64,000 nucleotides of DNA from Acetobacter orientalis (GCF_000963965.1 NZ_BAMX01000006.1:1-64000); one strand, 5' to 3'; positions 8,885 to 18,699 are shown, numbered from the stretch's first letter. The notes: a model not told the origin generated them from the letters alone. Numbers and translations: made by a program.

Positions 8885-10968
8885 TAAAAGGCCCTCCAGC
8901 GTTGGTCGGGAATGGGCAGCAGGTCGTACAGATTTATGGCCGAGCGGTTGTGCTCCAGCAGCCTGATAGCCCCAACCATGGAAGAGACAGCGGCCAGCGC
9001 TGTGGCCATTTGGCCGTGGGGTAGGTCTGCGCTGTGCTCAAGCAGCAAACGGGCTTTGTGGCGCATGCGGTAAAGGGCTGCATCTATGTTGTAGATAATG
9101 GTTGAGCGGTAGGCAGCCTCTGCATCGGCGCGAATGCTGGGTATGGTGGCGGCGCGGAGCAAATGGCGGCGGGCGCGGGCCAGTTCAACATTTAACTCAT
9201 CTAGGCTGGAAAGGCGGGTAAAAACGCGGGTTTTGGCTTTGTTGGCGGGTAGGTAGCTGTTCCATTCCAGAATACGGCACAGGCGGTCATAATGGCGGCT
9301 AATAAGGGCCGAGCCTGCTTGCTCGCCGTGGCCTTCAAACTGTTTGCGCAGGTCGTGCCCAATGGTAATAGCCACCCGAAAACGGCGTTTATTGGCAGAG
9401 GGCGGCAGGAGCAGCACCAGCGAGATAAAAATAACAATGGCCGCAAACAGGTAGAGAACGTTGCGGTCAATAAACGCTGATGGCTCGTAATTTTGCTGGT
9501 TGGCCACACCCAGAATAACAAAAAAGAAAACGCCTGCATTAAACCCAATTGTTGCTGTTTTGGGGTTCATGAGCAAAAGGCAGGCAGCAAAAACTACCGG
9601 AATAATGGCCATAGCCAAAAACGGCATATCTGCCCCTTGCGGGAGCACACCAAAATTAAGCACCGCAGCAACCAGCACCGCCAGTGGCGTACCAATTAAC
9701 GCCCCCATGCCGTAGCCGCGTGCGTTATAGGTTGTGGCGGCCAGTGTAAGAATAATAGCAACTTGAGACAGAGCCGTGTACGTGGCGGGAATGTCTGAAA
9801 TAATGCACAGCCCCGCAGCAATGCTAAAGCCTACCAACGTGCGTAACCCCGCCAGAAGGGCTGCAATAACATCGTGATGTTGGTCAATTTTTAGATCGGG
9901 CGCGGTTGTGCGGGCACGGCTGCCGTTTTCAAACGCATCTATACCATCAACAGCCCATCGGGCATCAGACAGCAACGCCATAGAGCGTTCAATAAGCCAT
10001 GCTTCATCTAGGGTGGGGCCTTGAGCTTGCTCGGTTGTATGGGCTTGGCGGGCTAGGTCTTCTAGGTCTGCTACGGCTTGGCGGGGGCTGGCTATGGGCG
10101 TGCCATCACCAAAGGCGGTACGAATATGCGTTAAAACCGGGCCAGAGACCTCGCCTTGGCGCAGCACATAGGCAATGGCGCGGCTGCAACTGAGCATTTC
10201 AAGCAAGGCCACCATGGCCGAGCGTGCACCAGCCAGCCGAATATGAGCATCTGGTAATTCTGTTTTGGCGTAAGAGACTTGCGTGGTGAGGGCAATAATT
10301 TCGCCCGCCAAACCAGCGCAGGCGGCTTCGTCGGGTATACCGTGGCCCGCTATGGCCTCACGGGCAATGCGGCGCACCATATTGGCAGTGCGGTGCAAGT
10401 TAGCGGCTAGTTTCTCCCACGCGGTGGGCGAGCCAAAAAAGTCGTTTACCGCAGCGGTGGCGGCAATGCCCACTACAATGTCAGACACGCGGTTAATGGT
10501 AACGGTAAAAACGCTTGCTGGGTTGTCTATGCAGCTAATGCCCACAATGGCCACGGTGTAGCCAGACAGCATGGCGGCATAGGCTCTAAAGTCTTTTTCT
10601 AGGGTGCCAATAATGGTGCAAAAGGTAAGCCACAGCGCTACCCCACCCAAGAATATGCCACGCTCTTGGTTAAAGCAGGCGGTAAGGAGCAAAGCTACAA
10701 ACGCGCCAACAAATGTACCCACCAAGCGGTACACCGCTTTAGACAACACTTGCCCACGCAAAGGCTGGGCCAAAATCATGACCGTAACAGCCGACGCGCC
10801 GGGTGAGGAAAGCTGGAGCCAAAAGGCAGTGGCCAGTGCCAGCACCACAGAAAGCCATGTGCGCAGGCAGAACAAAAACCAGCCGGGTGGAAACACACCC
10901 TGCGGCAAGCGCACGCCTACACCTTTCCAGAAGCCGACAGTTGCTGCGGCTGGGTGTTTGATCGTCAT
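8884..10968 (-). CDS. FUSC family efflux permease (AaeB-like)
   Basis: 694-residue inner-membrane protein with two blocks of membrane helices (about residues 30-170 and 370-510) separated and followed by long soluble helical regions, the typical fusaric-acid-resistance/AaeB architecture. It is the first gene of a three-gene operon with DUF1656 and HlyD genes. The ATG at 10968 has GGAG six bases before it. Known relatives export aromatic carboxylic acids; which compound is moved here cannot be read from sequence. A 17-bp palindrome in the upstream divergent region may be the operator. Confidence 0.9.
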   Translation of the reverse strand: MTIKHPAAATVGFWKGVGVRLPQGVFPPGWFLFCLRTWLSVVLALATAFWLQLSSPGASAVTVMILAQPLRGQVLSKAVYRLVGTFVGAFVALLLTACFNQERGIFLGGVALWLTFCTIIGTLEKDFRAYAAMLSGYTVAIVGISCIDNPASVFTVTINRVSDIVVGIAATAAVNDFFGSPTAWEKLAANLHRTANMVRRIAREAIAGHGIPDEAACAGLAGEIIALTTQVSYAKTELPDAHIRLAGARSAMVALLEMLSCSRAIAYVLRQGEVSGPVLTHIRTAFGDGTPIASPRQAVADLEDLARQAHTTEQAQGPTLDEAWLIERSMALLSDARWAVDGIDAFENGSRARTTAPDLKIDQHHDVIAALLAGLRTLVGFSIAAGLCIISDIPATYTALSQVAIILTLAATTYNARGYGMGALIGTPLAVLVAAVLNFGVLPQGADMPFLAMAIIPVVFAACLLLMNPKTATIGFNAGVFFFVILGVANQQNYEPSAFIDRNVLYLFAAIVIFISLVLLLPPSANKRRFRVAITIGHDLRKQFEGHGEQAGSALISRHYDRLCRILEWNSYLPANKAKTRVFTRLSSLDELNVELARARRHLLRAATIPSIRADAEAAYRSTIIYNIDAALYRMRHKARLLLEHSADLPHGQMATALAAVSSMVGAIRLLEHNRSAINLYDLLPIPDQRWRAF

Positions 10969-11094
10969 CCTTTCTCCGCCCGTGCCGCCTGTGTGTTGTC
11001 TTGCGGTTCAGCAAAAATGCCGAATCCATAAGAGAGTAAGAATCTATTAAAATAAAATATAATGTTCAGCGTGTCGTTTCTGGCGCGTATCTGC

Positions 11095-11111
11095 CTTGCA
11101 TATTATGCAAG
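11095..11111. promoter_or_regulatory. 17-bp palindrome in FUSC/SbcD divergent region
   Basis: CTTGCATA and TATGCAAG flank a single T. The site lies 127 bases upstream of the FUSC start and about 157 bases upstream of the SbcD-like start, in a 299-base gap that otherwise shows AT-rich stretches suited to promoters (TAAAATAAAATATAAT near 11048). The size fits a dimeric regulator of MarR, TetR or LysR type. Which gene it serves is unknown. Confidence 0.4.
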
Positions 11112-11267
11112 AGCAAAAAGCCTGTGCCCTGTCTTTATGGCACTATAAGGTGCTTGCTTATGGGGTGTGCCTTATAAAAATGGCACATAAATGGCTGTAT
11201 CTGCATGGTATTTTTCGCACGAATGTGATGTGCAAGAGTAAGGCACACAGCTAACGGGGCGCTGCGC

Positions 11268-12416
11268 ATGAAGTTTGTTCATACCTCAGACTGGCAAATA
11301 GGCCGCACATTTGGGTTTGTGAATGACGAAACCCAAGGTGCTCTACAAGCCCAGCGGGTAGAGGTTGTGCGCCGTATTGGCCACTTGGCCCGCCAACAAG
11401 GGGCAAAGCACGTACTGGTAGCGGGTGATATTTACGAGCACGAAACCCCAACCGAGCGCACTTTGTACCAACCCATGGAGCGCATGCGCGAATTTGCAGA
11501 TGTGCACTGGCACCTTATACCCGGCAACCACGATGCAAACACGCCAGAAGGTGTGTGGGCCCGCCTTGTGCGCGAAGGCGGAGTACCCGCCAATGTGCAC
11601 CTGCATTGCCAACCCGGCCCGGTACAAATTGATGAAGCCGAGAATGTGTGGCTTTTGCCCGCCGTGCTACAACGCCGCCACGTATTGGCAGACCTAACTG
11701 CCTATATGGACACAGCCCCAACACCACCGGGGGCCGTGCGCATTGGGCTTGCGCATGGGTCGGTAGTGAATTTTGGTAACAATGAAGAAGCCCAACATAA
11801 CCCGCTTGCCATAGATCGTGCTCAAAAAGCTGGTTTGTCTTATTTGGGGTTAGGTGACTGGCACGGTTTTTGTCAGATTAACGAACGCACCTGTTATAGC
11901 GGTACGCCAGAAATAGATAATTTTGATATAGGGCGCGGCGGCGGCGGAGAAACCCTTGTTGTAGACATTCAAGGTGCCACGGCACCCCCTCTCATAGAGC
12001 GCCACAAAACAGGCCATTATATGTGGCAAAAGCTTGGGGATGTTACCTTAACCAGCGCTGAAGATATTTACGCCCTAGACGCCCGAGTACGCGGTATTGC
12101 CCCCGATAACGCAGGGGCTGTGCTCGTGTGGTTAACCGTAAGCGGTATGCTGGGCGTAGAAGACATGGCCCTGTATGAAAGCCTGATAACGCGCAGGCTG
12201 CGGGCCGCCGTGGCGTGCCTTAGGCTGTCTGGCACACCACAACTTAACGCTGGGCTAGATGACCTGGACTGCTTTGGCCCCGCAGGGGCTGTGCGGAGGG
12301 CAGCAGAAACATTGTTGGCACAAGCGCAAAATGGTGGCGCAGAAGGGGCTGTTGCCACAGAGGCCTTACAACGCCTTTTTCTGTTCTGGAACGAAAGCAA
12401 AGGGCAGGCCGCATGA
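11268..12416 (+). CDS. SbcD/Mre11-like nuclease (YhaO type)
   Basis: Metallophosphoesterase of 382 residues expected to act as a DNA exonuclease with the following ATPase. Metal-binding motifs are visible in order: FVHTSDWQIG (motif I, residues 3-12), LVAGDIYEH (motif II), IPGNHD (motif III), then GLAHGS and GLGDWHGF (later histidine motifs). The layout and C-terminal part are closer to YhaO-type repair exonucleases than to classical SbcD. Its stop overlaps the start of the ATPase gene by four bases (ATGA), so the two are translationally coupled. Confidence 0.85.
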   Translation: MKFVHTSDWQIGRTFGFVNDETQGALQAQRVEVVRRIGHLARQQGAKHVLVAGDIYEHETPTERTLYQPMERMREFADVHWHLIPGNHDANTPEGVWARLVREGGVPANVHLHCQPGPVQIDEAENVWLLPAVLQRRHVLADLTAYMDTAPTPPGAVRIGLAHGSVVNFGNNEEAQHNPLAIDRAQKAGLSYLGLGDWHGFCQINERTCYSGTPEIDNFDIGRGGGGETLVVDIQGATAPPLIERHKTGHYMWQKLGDVTLTSAEDIYALDARVRGIAPDNAGAVLVWLTVSGMLGVEDMALYESLITRRLRAAVACLRLSGTPQLNAGLDDLDCFGPAGAVRRAAETLLAQAQNGGAEGAVATEALQRLFLFWNESKGQAA

Positions 12417-15100
12417 TTCTGACAGACCTACAGTTAGAAGGCTTTCGCCGTTTTGGTGCGCCTGTACGGCTTGCTGGCCTTGGCGCAGGGTTAAATGTTT
12501 TAGCCGCCCCAAACGAGGCAGGAAAATCTACCCTTTTGCATGCTTTGCGTGCGGCATTAACGCTGCGCCATTCTTCTAAAAGCCAAAATGTAAAAGACTT
12601 GGCGAGCTATGGGGGCAGTGCGCCCCATGTGGTGCTGCACTTTACATGGAATGGTATTGAGTGTGCGCTGGAAAAACGTTTTCTCTCTAAAACCTGCACG
12701 CGCCTAACCCTAGGCCCAGACCGCTTTGAAGGTGACGAGGCAGAAGAAAAATTACGGAGCCTTTTAGGGTTAGCGCAGGCCACAAAGGGGGATGCCGGGT
12801 TATGGCCCGCTTTGCTGGTGGGCCAAGGGGAAAGTTTTAGCCTGCCCGTTTTGAATGAGACGGGGCAAGCCAGCTTGCGGAGTTGCTTAGCGCAAGGAGC
12901 CGAAAGCGTAACGGGTGGGGCTGCGGCCTCTAGCGTGTTGGCAAAAGTGCGCGAGCGGTTAGGCACGTTACAAACCGCCAGTACCAACCAGCCCACAGGC
13001 CGCTACAAAAAAGCACTAGAGCAAGAGGCCCAAGCACAGGCACAACTGGCAACGCTTGAAGCCCGCAAAGCCTTGTTAGAAGAAGACCTAGCAAGTTTGG
13101 AGCAGGCACACCGCACGCTGCGTGAGCAAACAAACCCAGAGCGCCGCGTGCAAGATGAGGGCACTTTGGCCGCGTTACGCGCCGAGCGAGATGCCGTGCA
13201 GCAGCTTGAGGGGGAAGAAAAAGTAGCCCGTGCTAACGCGGCTTTTGCTGAAACAACCTGCAATACTTTAGAACAAGACAAACAACGCCGCACAGAAAAC
13301 AAAGCACACCAAAAAGACTTGCTGCAACAGTGTGCAACCATACAGCAGGCATTAGAAAGCCTTACCCCCCGTGTGCAGGCCGCACAAAAACAGCGCGATG
13401 CCGCAGCCCAACGCCGCCAAAACTGCGAACAGGCGCATGAGCAGGCCCGCAAGCAGCGTATGTTTGCCGCACAGCAAGCGGCTTTGTTGCAAAAGCAGCA
13501 TATTTTGGCCCGTGAGCAAGCGTTGCTGACACGCGCCGAGGGCGCACAGGTACGGTTAGAGCAGGCTCAAGCAACTTTGGCGGCGCTGCCTGTTAACGAC
13601 GCGCTTATGCAAAGCTTACAAACGGCAGAGCGTACGTGTGTGCAGTATCAGGCCCAGTGCGAGGCACAGGCCCCCAAACTCTCTTTTGCGCTTTTGCCAG
13701 ATGCCGCCGTTAAGGTAAAAGTGGCCGGTGCGGCATGCCCCCAGCAAGACCTAAGCCTATTGCAGGAAACACAGGTTGAAATTGAGGATATTGGCACTTT
13801 TACCATTACGCCTGCACAGCATGATAAAGCCGGTTTATTCGAAAAATGGCAGGCTGCCAAAGCAGCATTGAATACTCTGTTGCAACAGGCAGGGTGCCAA
13901 AGCATGGCCGATGCAACAACGCGCTATGCATATTATCGGCAGGCGCAAGAAGCCGTGCTTGAGGCCCGAGCAGCCTTTTTGGCAACCTTGCCAGAAGGCA
14001 CACCCGCTAAAGGGGGGGCTCAGGCGGTAGAGAATATGCGCAAGCAGGTTGCGCAACTCAGTGCAGATTTAGCGCAAGCCAGCACGCTGTTAGCTGGCCC
14101 TTTGCAAGACGCACAGCAACCTGCACCACCAACACCAGAAGCGGCAGCAGAGGTAGAAGAAAAAACGGCATTTGCCGCAGAGGAGGCCCGCCAAATAGAG
14201 CGCACAGCCCAAGCAAGTTACGAGGCCATACAGGCCCAGCACCAAAGCATGCAGGCCAGCCTGCGTGAGGTTGAGCAAGCTGTAGCGCAAACCCAGCGAG
14301 AGGAAGAGGCAAGCCTAGCCCGCCGACCTGAGGAGACATTAACGGCAGACCTCTTGCAAGCTCGCCAAGCGCTTTTGATCGCTAAAGCAGCGGTTGAACA
14401 GTGTGCGCTTAAACGGGCACAGGCCCGCCCGTTGGCTATGCTGGAAAGTAGCATAGAGCGGCATGAGCAAAAGCTGGAAAACGCCCGCAGCAACATTACC
14501 CAATTAACCGGAGACATACGCGAGCGAGAAGCCCGTGTCCGTATGGCGGAGGGCGATGGGATAGATGAGCAAATAGCCCAAGCCAGCCGTGTTTTTGAGC
14601 GCATACGCCTTGAGCGTGAAGGGTATGAGCGTGAGCGCGCCGCACTGGATTTATTGCAAAAAACATTGAGTGCAGCAGAGCAAGAGCAAACAGAGCGTTA
14701 TCTGGCCCCTTTGCTGCGCACAATGCAGCCTGCTTTTTCAAGCGTGTTTCCCGGTATCGTGGTTTCGCTTGATACGCAGTTTAAGGTGCCAGAAATTACC
14801 CGCAAACAAACAGAAGCCTTTACCTGCCTGTCTGATGGCACGCGCGAGCAAATAGCGGTTTTGGTAAGGTTAGGTTTTGCTGAGCTATTGCATGCTCAAC
14901 ATGGCACCAGCCTGCTAGTGCTTGATGACGCCCTTAGTTTTTCAGATTCACAAAGGCTCGAGCGGGTGTTTGATGTGTTGGCAGAGGCGGCAACCCGTTT
15001 CCAGATTTTGGTGCTGACCTGCCATGCAGAGAGTTTTACAGCCCTTGGGGGCAGGCGGTTAAGCCTTACCCCCATAGAAAGCCTTACAGAATTACGTTGA
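12413..15100 (+). CDS. SbcC/Rad50-like ATPase (YhaN type)
   Basis: 895-residue SMC-like ATPase. Walker A is in LAAPNEAGKSTLLHALRAAL (about residues 30-50); the C-terminal half has the ABC signature-like LSDGTREQIAVLVRLGF and Walker B LLVLDDALSFSD. Between them lie two long alanine/glutamine/glutamate-rich coiled coils (about residues 190-420 and 540-780) separated by a small globular part. I find no CxxC zinc hook at the coiled-coil apex, unlike Rad50/SbcC, which agrees with the YhaN type. It should work with the upstream nuclease on DNA ends. Its last 17 bases overlap tail-to-tail with the porin gene on the other strand. Confidence 0.83.
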   Translation: MILTDLQLEGFRRFGAPVRLAGLGAGLNVLAAPNEAGKSTLLHALRAALTLRHSSKSQNVKDLASYGGSAPHVVLHFTWNGIECALEKRFLSKTCTRLTLGPDRFEGDEAEEKLRSLLGLAQATKGDAGLWPALLVGQGESFSLPVLNETGQASLRSCLAQGAESVTGGAAASSVLAKVRERLGTLQTASTNQPTGRYKKALEQEAQAQAQLATLEARKALLEEDLASLEQAHRTLREQTNPERRVQDEGTLAALRAERDAVQQLEGEEKVARANAAFAETTCNTLEQDKQRRTENKAHQKDLLQQCATIQQALESLTPRVQAAQKQRDAAAQRRQNCEQAHEQARKQRMFAAQQAALLQKQHILAREQALLTRAEGAQVRLEQAQATLAALPVNDALMQSLQTAERTCVQYQAQCEAQAPKLSFALLPDAAVKVKVAGAACPQQDLSLLQETQVEIEDIGTFTITPAQHDKAGLFEKWQAAKAALNTLLQQAGCQSMADATTRYAYYRQAQEAVLEARAAFLATLPEGTPAKGGAQAVENMRKQVAQLSADLAQASTLLAGPLQDAQQPAPPTPEAAAEVEEKTAFAAEEARQIERTAQASYEAIQAQHQSMQASLREVEQAVAQTQREEEASLARRPEETLTADLLQARQALLIAKAAVEQCALKRAQARPLAMLESSIERHEQKLENARSNITQLTGDIREREARVRMAEGDGIDEQIAQASRVFERIRLEREGYERERAALDLLQKTLSAAEQEQTERYLAPLLRTMQPAFSSVFPGIVVSLDTQFKVPEITRKQTEAFTCLSDGTREQIAVLVRLGFAELLHAQHGTSLLVLDDALSFSDSQRLERVFDVLAEAATRFQILVLTCHAESFTALGGRRLSLTPIESLTELR

Positions 15101-16544
15101 ACTGAAGGGCCATAACTGCGGCATCATGAAACGTGGTGGTGCCGCCGGGGCGGTTGATATACTGGAAGTCTGGCTGCAACGTTAAGCCATTGGCAATGTG
15201 GGCGTTGTAGAAAACTTCGTAAATATTTTCATGGGTTTGAATGCCCCATGCGGCCCCCCATTGGTTGCTTTGGAAGGGCAGCCCCGCAGCCAGAGAGGCT
15301 TCTTGCTGCAACGCAACAGTGCGGCTCATTTTAAGCCACTGGTACATAACGCCAATGCTATCAAGCGGGCGGCCCCATACGGCCCCGGTTTCCAGAAAAC
15401 CACCCCAGATGTGGTGAGACATGGCGGTGGTTTTGCCGTCTGTCCACATATAGCCTGCATGGGCTATCAGGCCATTTGTTGGGCCTTCGCCGTTACGCAT
15501 AATCATTTGGTCTGCATGTACCCATGCGCTGGCACGGCCTGCGCGGTAGCGGGCAGGGCGGCCAGATGTTACCCACGGGTTGCCGTTTACGTCTTGGTAC
15601 AGGTCTGTGTATTTCGAGTTATCGTAGCTGTAACCAGCCTTATAATGGCCAACCAGGTGGTTTTTACCAAACGAGGGCAGCCAGCCCACTTCAACCGGGG
15701 TAGAAAACTTACCCAAGCCATCTTGCGCCCACGCCCAACCAGAAATGCCACCATTAAACGAATGGGGAGAGACGGCAAAAAGACCGCTCATAATATAGGT
15801 CTGATCTGTTGGCATAACCCTGACAACGGCCCCAAGGTTACCAGATGGCCAGTCTCGGTTGCCTTCGGTGTATTTGTTAGGGGCAGGGTTACCGCATACG
15901 GCTACGTTCATATACATGCAGTAGATGGGAGAGGCGGCAAAAAAGCTGCCTACTGGTATCCAGCCAGCGCTCACATCAACATGGTTATTCAGGAACGCTT
16001 TTTCGCCATACAGGTAAACAAGGTGGGCAACCACGTTACCGCGGGCCCCATAAATTTGCTGCACGCCGCCAATGGAATCGCCAATATAGTCGGTGCTTAG
16101 GTTACGGCCGTGGCCGTTTACCACCATCATGTGGGTCCAAAACCCTTTCATGAGGTTGGTTTGGGTGAGCTTGCCCCAGTCTACGTCTAGTTCAACGCCA
16201 ACCTGGCCTGCGTTGGTAACACCTTGCCTGCGGCCCCCTTTAAAGTTGCCTGCCAGTTCTTCATGCACGTCGGCCAGAACATGAATGCCGTGGTCAAGCA
16301 GCCACGGCTGCGCGCCCCACCAGTCTCCAAAAAAATGGTTGTGGCCGTAGGGGGCAGAAAACAGCGGGCCGGGGTCTTCTACCTGGTTGGCTTCGTTATT
16401 GGCTTCTAGGCTGGGCCAAAGGCCTGCGGCACTGTTTCCACCTGCCAAGAGCTGTGCATGGGCCTGAGTAGTAAAGCCCGCAGCCAAAAGGAAAGTGAGA
16501 GAGGCAAAGCGCAAAAACGAAGAGTGAGGTAAAGAGTTGGGCAT
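15084..16544 (-). CDS. OprB-type carbohydrate-selective porin
   Basis: Outer-membrane beta-barrel of about 486 residues. The signal peptide is clear (FLRFASLTFLLAAGFTTQAHAQ) and the mature part has OprB-family features: HGIHVLADVHEELAGNFKGGRRQG near the N-terminus, repeated amphipathic strands ending in aromatic residues and the terminal ALQFNVIL that suits barrel assembly. Acetic acid bacteria carry several such porins for sugar uptake to periplasmic dehydrogenases. The ATG at 16544 begins the signal peptide neatly but has only an A-rich leader as ribosome site; an ATG at 16601 would add 19 residues and also lacks a good site. Confidence 0.88.
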   Translation of the reverse strand: MPNSLPHSSFLRFASLTFLLAAGFTTQAHAQLLAGGNSAAGLWPSLEANNEANQVEDPGPLFSAPYGHNHFFGDWWGAQPWLLDHGIHVLADVHEELAGNFKGGRRQGVTNAGQVGVELDVDWGKLTQTNLMKGFWTHMMVVNGHGRNLSTDYIGDSIGGVQQIYGARGNVVAHLVYLYGEKAFLNNHVDVSAGWIPVGSFFAASPIYCMYMNVAVCGNPAPNKYTEGNRDWPSGNLGAVVRVMPTDQTYIMSGLFAVSPHSFNGGISGWAWAQDGLGKFSTPVEVGWLPSFGKNHLVGHYKAGYSYDNSKYTDLYQDVNGNPWVTSGRPARYRAGRASAWVHADQMIMRNGEGPTNGLIAHAGYMWTDGKTTAMSHHIWGGFLETGAVWGRPLDSIGVMYQWLKMSRTVALQQEASLAAGLPFQSNQWGAAWGIQTHENIYEVFYNAHIANGLTLQPDFQYINRPGGTTTFHDAAVMALQFNVIL

Positions 16545-16736
16545 GATTTTTTTGTTATATCTCGCGGTATCAGAGTAACGGCGGGTATGCAGTTCAAGCA
16601 TTACGGAGGTTAAAACATTTTTATATCATTTAGTTCCCTCTGTTCTCTTTTGATGGTGATTTTATGGAACATCACTGTATTTTCATCCGGTAGTGATGCG
16701 ACAAAGCATCAGCATTTAAGGTAGTGGAAGCACCCC

Positions 16737-17291
16737 ATGAGCAAGATAGACACAACCCGCCCATTTCTGCCTGTGCGTATTGCCGTTATGACGGTCTCTG
16801 ACACCCGCACGCTAGAGACCGATACCTCGGGCCAGGCGCTCGTGTCCCGTCTGCAAGGGGTGGGGCACGTGTTGGCAGACAGAGCCATTGTGCCCGACGA
16901 TGTGGCGCAAATTACAACGCGCCTAAAGGCATGGATAAGCGACCCAACAATAGATGTTGTGATAACCAACGGCGGTACGGGTGTTACAGGTCGAGACGTA
17001 ACGCCAGAAGCCTTTGATGCCGTGCTTGAAAAGCGCATTGAAGGCTTTGGAGAGCTTTTCCGGATGCTCTCTTACAAGAAAATTGGTACCTCTACAATCC
17101 AATCCCGTGCTGTGGCTGGGGTTGCGCAGGGCACGTACCTGTTTGCACTGCCCGGCTCAACCGGTGCGGTAAAAGACGGTTGGGACGATATTTTGGTGTT
17201 CCAGCTTGATAGCCGCCACAGACCCTGCAACTTTGTAGAGCTCATGCCACGCCTGCGTGAAGGGCAACCAGAAGGAACACACCATGACTAA
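16737..17291 (+). CDS. moaB: Molybdenum cofactor biosynthesis protein MoaB
   Basis: 184-residue MogA/MoaB-family protein, a molybdopterin adenylyltransferase. The family core is seen in [21 protein letters not shown], then [20 protein letters not shown] (the substrate-binding TNGGTG.GRD motif) and the [12 protein letters not shown] loop. Full length for the family. It overlaps the downstream PfpI gene by eight bases, suggesting an operon. Acetic acid bacteria use molybdenum enzymes such as aldehyde dehydrogenases, which gives the cofactor an obvious consumer, although none is in the window. Confidence 0.92.
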   Translation: MSKIDTTRPFLPVRIAVMTVSDTRTLETDTSGQALVSRLQGVGHVLADRAIVPDDVAQITTRLKAWISDPTIDVVITNGGTGVTGRDVTPEAFDAVLEKRIEGFGELFRMLSYKKIGTSTIQSRAVAGVAQGTYLFALPGSTGAVKDGWDDILVFQLDSRHRPCNFVELMPRLREGQPEGTHHD

Positions 17292-17868
17292 TACAACCGA
17301 TGTCAAACTGCTGATGCTGGCAGGCGACTATGTTGAAGATTATGAAATTATGGTGCCGTATCAGGCTCTGTTAATGCTGGGCTATAAAATTGATGTTGTA
17401 AGCCCCGGTAAAAAAAGTGGTGATACTGTTATAACAGCTATTCATGACTTTGAAGGCGCACAAACCTACAGCGAAAAGCGCGGCCATAACTTTACGCTTA
17501 ATGCCGATTTTGATGACATTGATACCGATGATTATATTGGTCTGATTGTACCCGGTGGCCGCGCGCCAGAGCATTTGAGCATGAACCCCCGCGTGCTTGA
17601 AATAGTACGTGCCTTTGCAGACCGCCCCCTTGCTGCCATTTGCCATGGCGCGCAGCTTTTGGCTGCGGCTAACATTATTAAGGGGCGCAACGTGTCTGCT
17701 TACCCGGCATGTAGGGCAGAAGTTGAACTTGCAGGCGCTACATACGTTGACCTTGCTGTTACTGATGCAGTGACAGATGGTGAATTGGTAACTGCCCCAG
17801 CATGGCCCGCCCACCCGGCGTGGCTTGCGCAGTTTTTAAGCGTGCTTGGGGCAACAATCTCTATTTAG
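17284..17868 (+). CDS. DJ-1/PfpI family protein
   Basis: 194 residues of the DJ-1/PfpI superfamily. The nucleophile elbow is [15 protein letters not shown], with the cysteine at about residue 122 followed by histidine, and the conserved glutamate-containing N-terminal motif is seen in [21 protein letters not shown]. Relatives act as protein/nucleotide deglycases or putative cysteine peptidases. The ATG at 17284 has AGAAGGAA upstream and overlaps the moaB stop; an upstream in-frame start at 17257 lies inside moaB and has no support. A protective role against reactive carbonyls would suit an aldehyde-producing organism but is only inference. Confidence 0.85.
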   Translation: MTNTTDVKLLMLAGDYVEDYEIMVPYQALLMLGYKIDVVSPGKKSGDTVITAIHDFEGAQTYSEKRGHNFTLNADFDDIDTDDYIGLIVPGGRAPEHLSMNPRVLEIVRAFADRPLAAICHGAQLLAAANIIKGRNVSAYPACRAEVELAGATYVDLAVTDAVTDGELVTAPAWPAHPAWLAQFLSVLGATISI

Positions 17869-17881
17869 TGCGTTGGCATGG

Positions 17882-17924
17882 CCATTCTGTTGTGCATCAT
17901 AACCATGTTGTTTCAACAGAATGG
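17882..17924. repeat. 11-bp inverted repeat in leader of POTRA gene
   Basis: Arms CCATTCTGTTG and CAACAGAATGG are perfect complements with a 21-base loop. The element follows the PfpI stop by 13 bases and ends 12 bases before the start of the POTRA protein; six T residues (17931-17936) come seven bases after the second arm. It may be a leaky terminator of the moaB-pfpI unit or an element controlling the downstream gene. Confidence 0.5.
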
Positions 17925-17936
17925 AGCCTGTTTTTT

Positions 17937-18599
17937 ATGCGTCATGTTCTCTTTAGCACCATTCTTGGGGTTACCCTTGCTGGGGGCGCTGTAGTAGCAC
18001 AGGCGCAAACACCACCAACCTCTTTGCCGCCGGGTGATGCCCCAACCCAAGCCCCCGGTAATGCACAGGCTAAGGGGTTACCCCCGCTTGATAAACCGTT
18101 AAAAATTACGGGTATTACGCTTAGTGGTAACCAGCGCCTTTCAACGGCGCAGCTTATGGCGGCGGTTCCATTTAAGGTGGGAGAGCACGTCTCTCAGGCG
18201 CGTATTACCGCCGGCCTGCAAGATGTTATGAAAGTTTACGCACAGCATAACCTGACTGGCACGGTAAAGCAGGCTCTCGATATTAACGGCGAGAGCGTAC
18301 ATGTGCGCTGGAACATAACCGAGGCAGAGCCAGCACCCACAACCGACCAGCCTTTGGTGGTGGAAAGCATTAATTTTGACGGAAACCTACATGTGGCAAC
18401 ACATGCTTTGCGGGGGGCCTCAAAACTGCAACCCGGCCAAAATGTAACGCCTGCGGCCATGTTGGCAGACGAAAAAGCCATGCAAGCACTTTACGTTAAA
18501 AAGAGTATTGGTGTTACAATTGTACCCAGCGTGACACACCCGCATAATGATAACCGGGTTAAAATTACATACCATTTAACGGAAAGATCACCCGATTAA
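17937..18599 (+). CDS. POTRA-domain periplasmic protein
   Basis: Secreted protein of 220 residues. A signal peptide (MRHVLFSTILGVTLAGGAVVAQAQ) is followed by a proline-rich linker, then two POTRA-like repeats: LKITGITLSGNQRLSTAQLMAAVPFKVGEHVSQARI (about residues 53-130) and LVVESINFDGNLHVATHALRGASKLQPGQNVTPAAM (about 140-215). Each follows the strand-helix-helix-strand-strand pattern of BamA/TamA/ShlB. The chain ends after the second POTRA with no beta-barrel, so it cannot be an Omp85 channel alone. GGAG lies about 12 bases before the ATG; an upstream open frame to 17802 overlaps pfpI and is not hydrophobic. Could assist envelope assembly or be a degenerate secretion partner. Confidence 0.75.
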   Translation: MRHVLFSTILGVTLAGGAVVAQAQTPPTSLPPGDAPTQAPGNAQAKGLPPLDKPLKITGITLSGNQRLSTAQLMAAVPFKVGEHVSQARITAGLQDVMKVYAQHNLTGTVKQALDINGESVHVRWNITEAEPAPTTDQPLVVESINFDGNLHVATHALRGASKLQPGQNVTPAAMLADEKAMQALYVKKSIGVTIVPSVTHPHNDNRVKITYHLTERSPD

Positions 18600-18699
18600 G
18601 GGTAAAAAAATAAAGCCTGCTAGTTGGGCTTTAAAAACCGTGTTTAGGCTTAAGCAAAAATTTTAGTCTTTTATGGGTGGTCTGTAAAAAGCACCCAAA

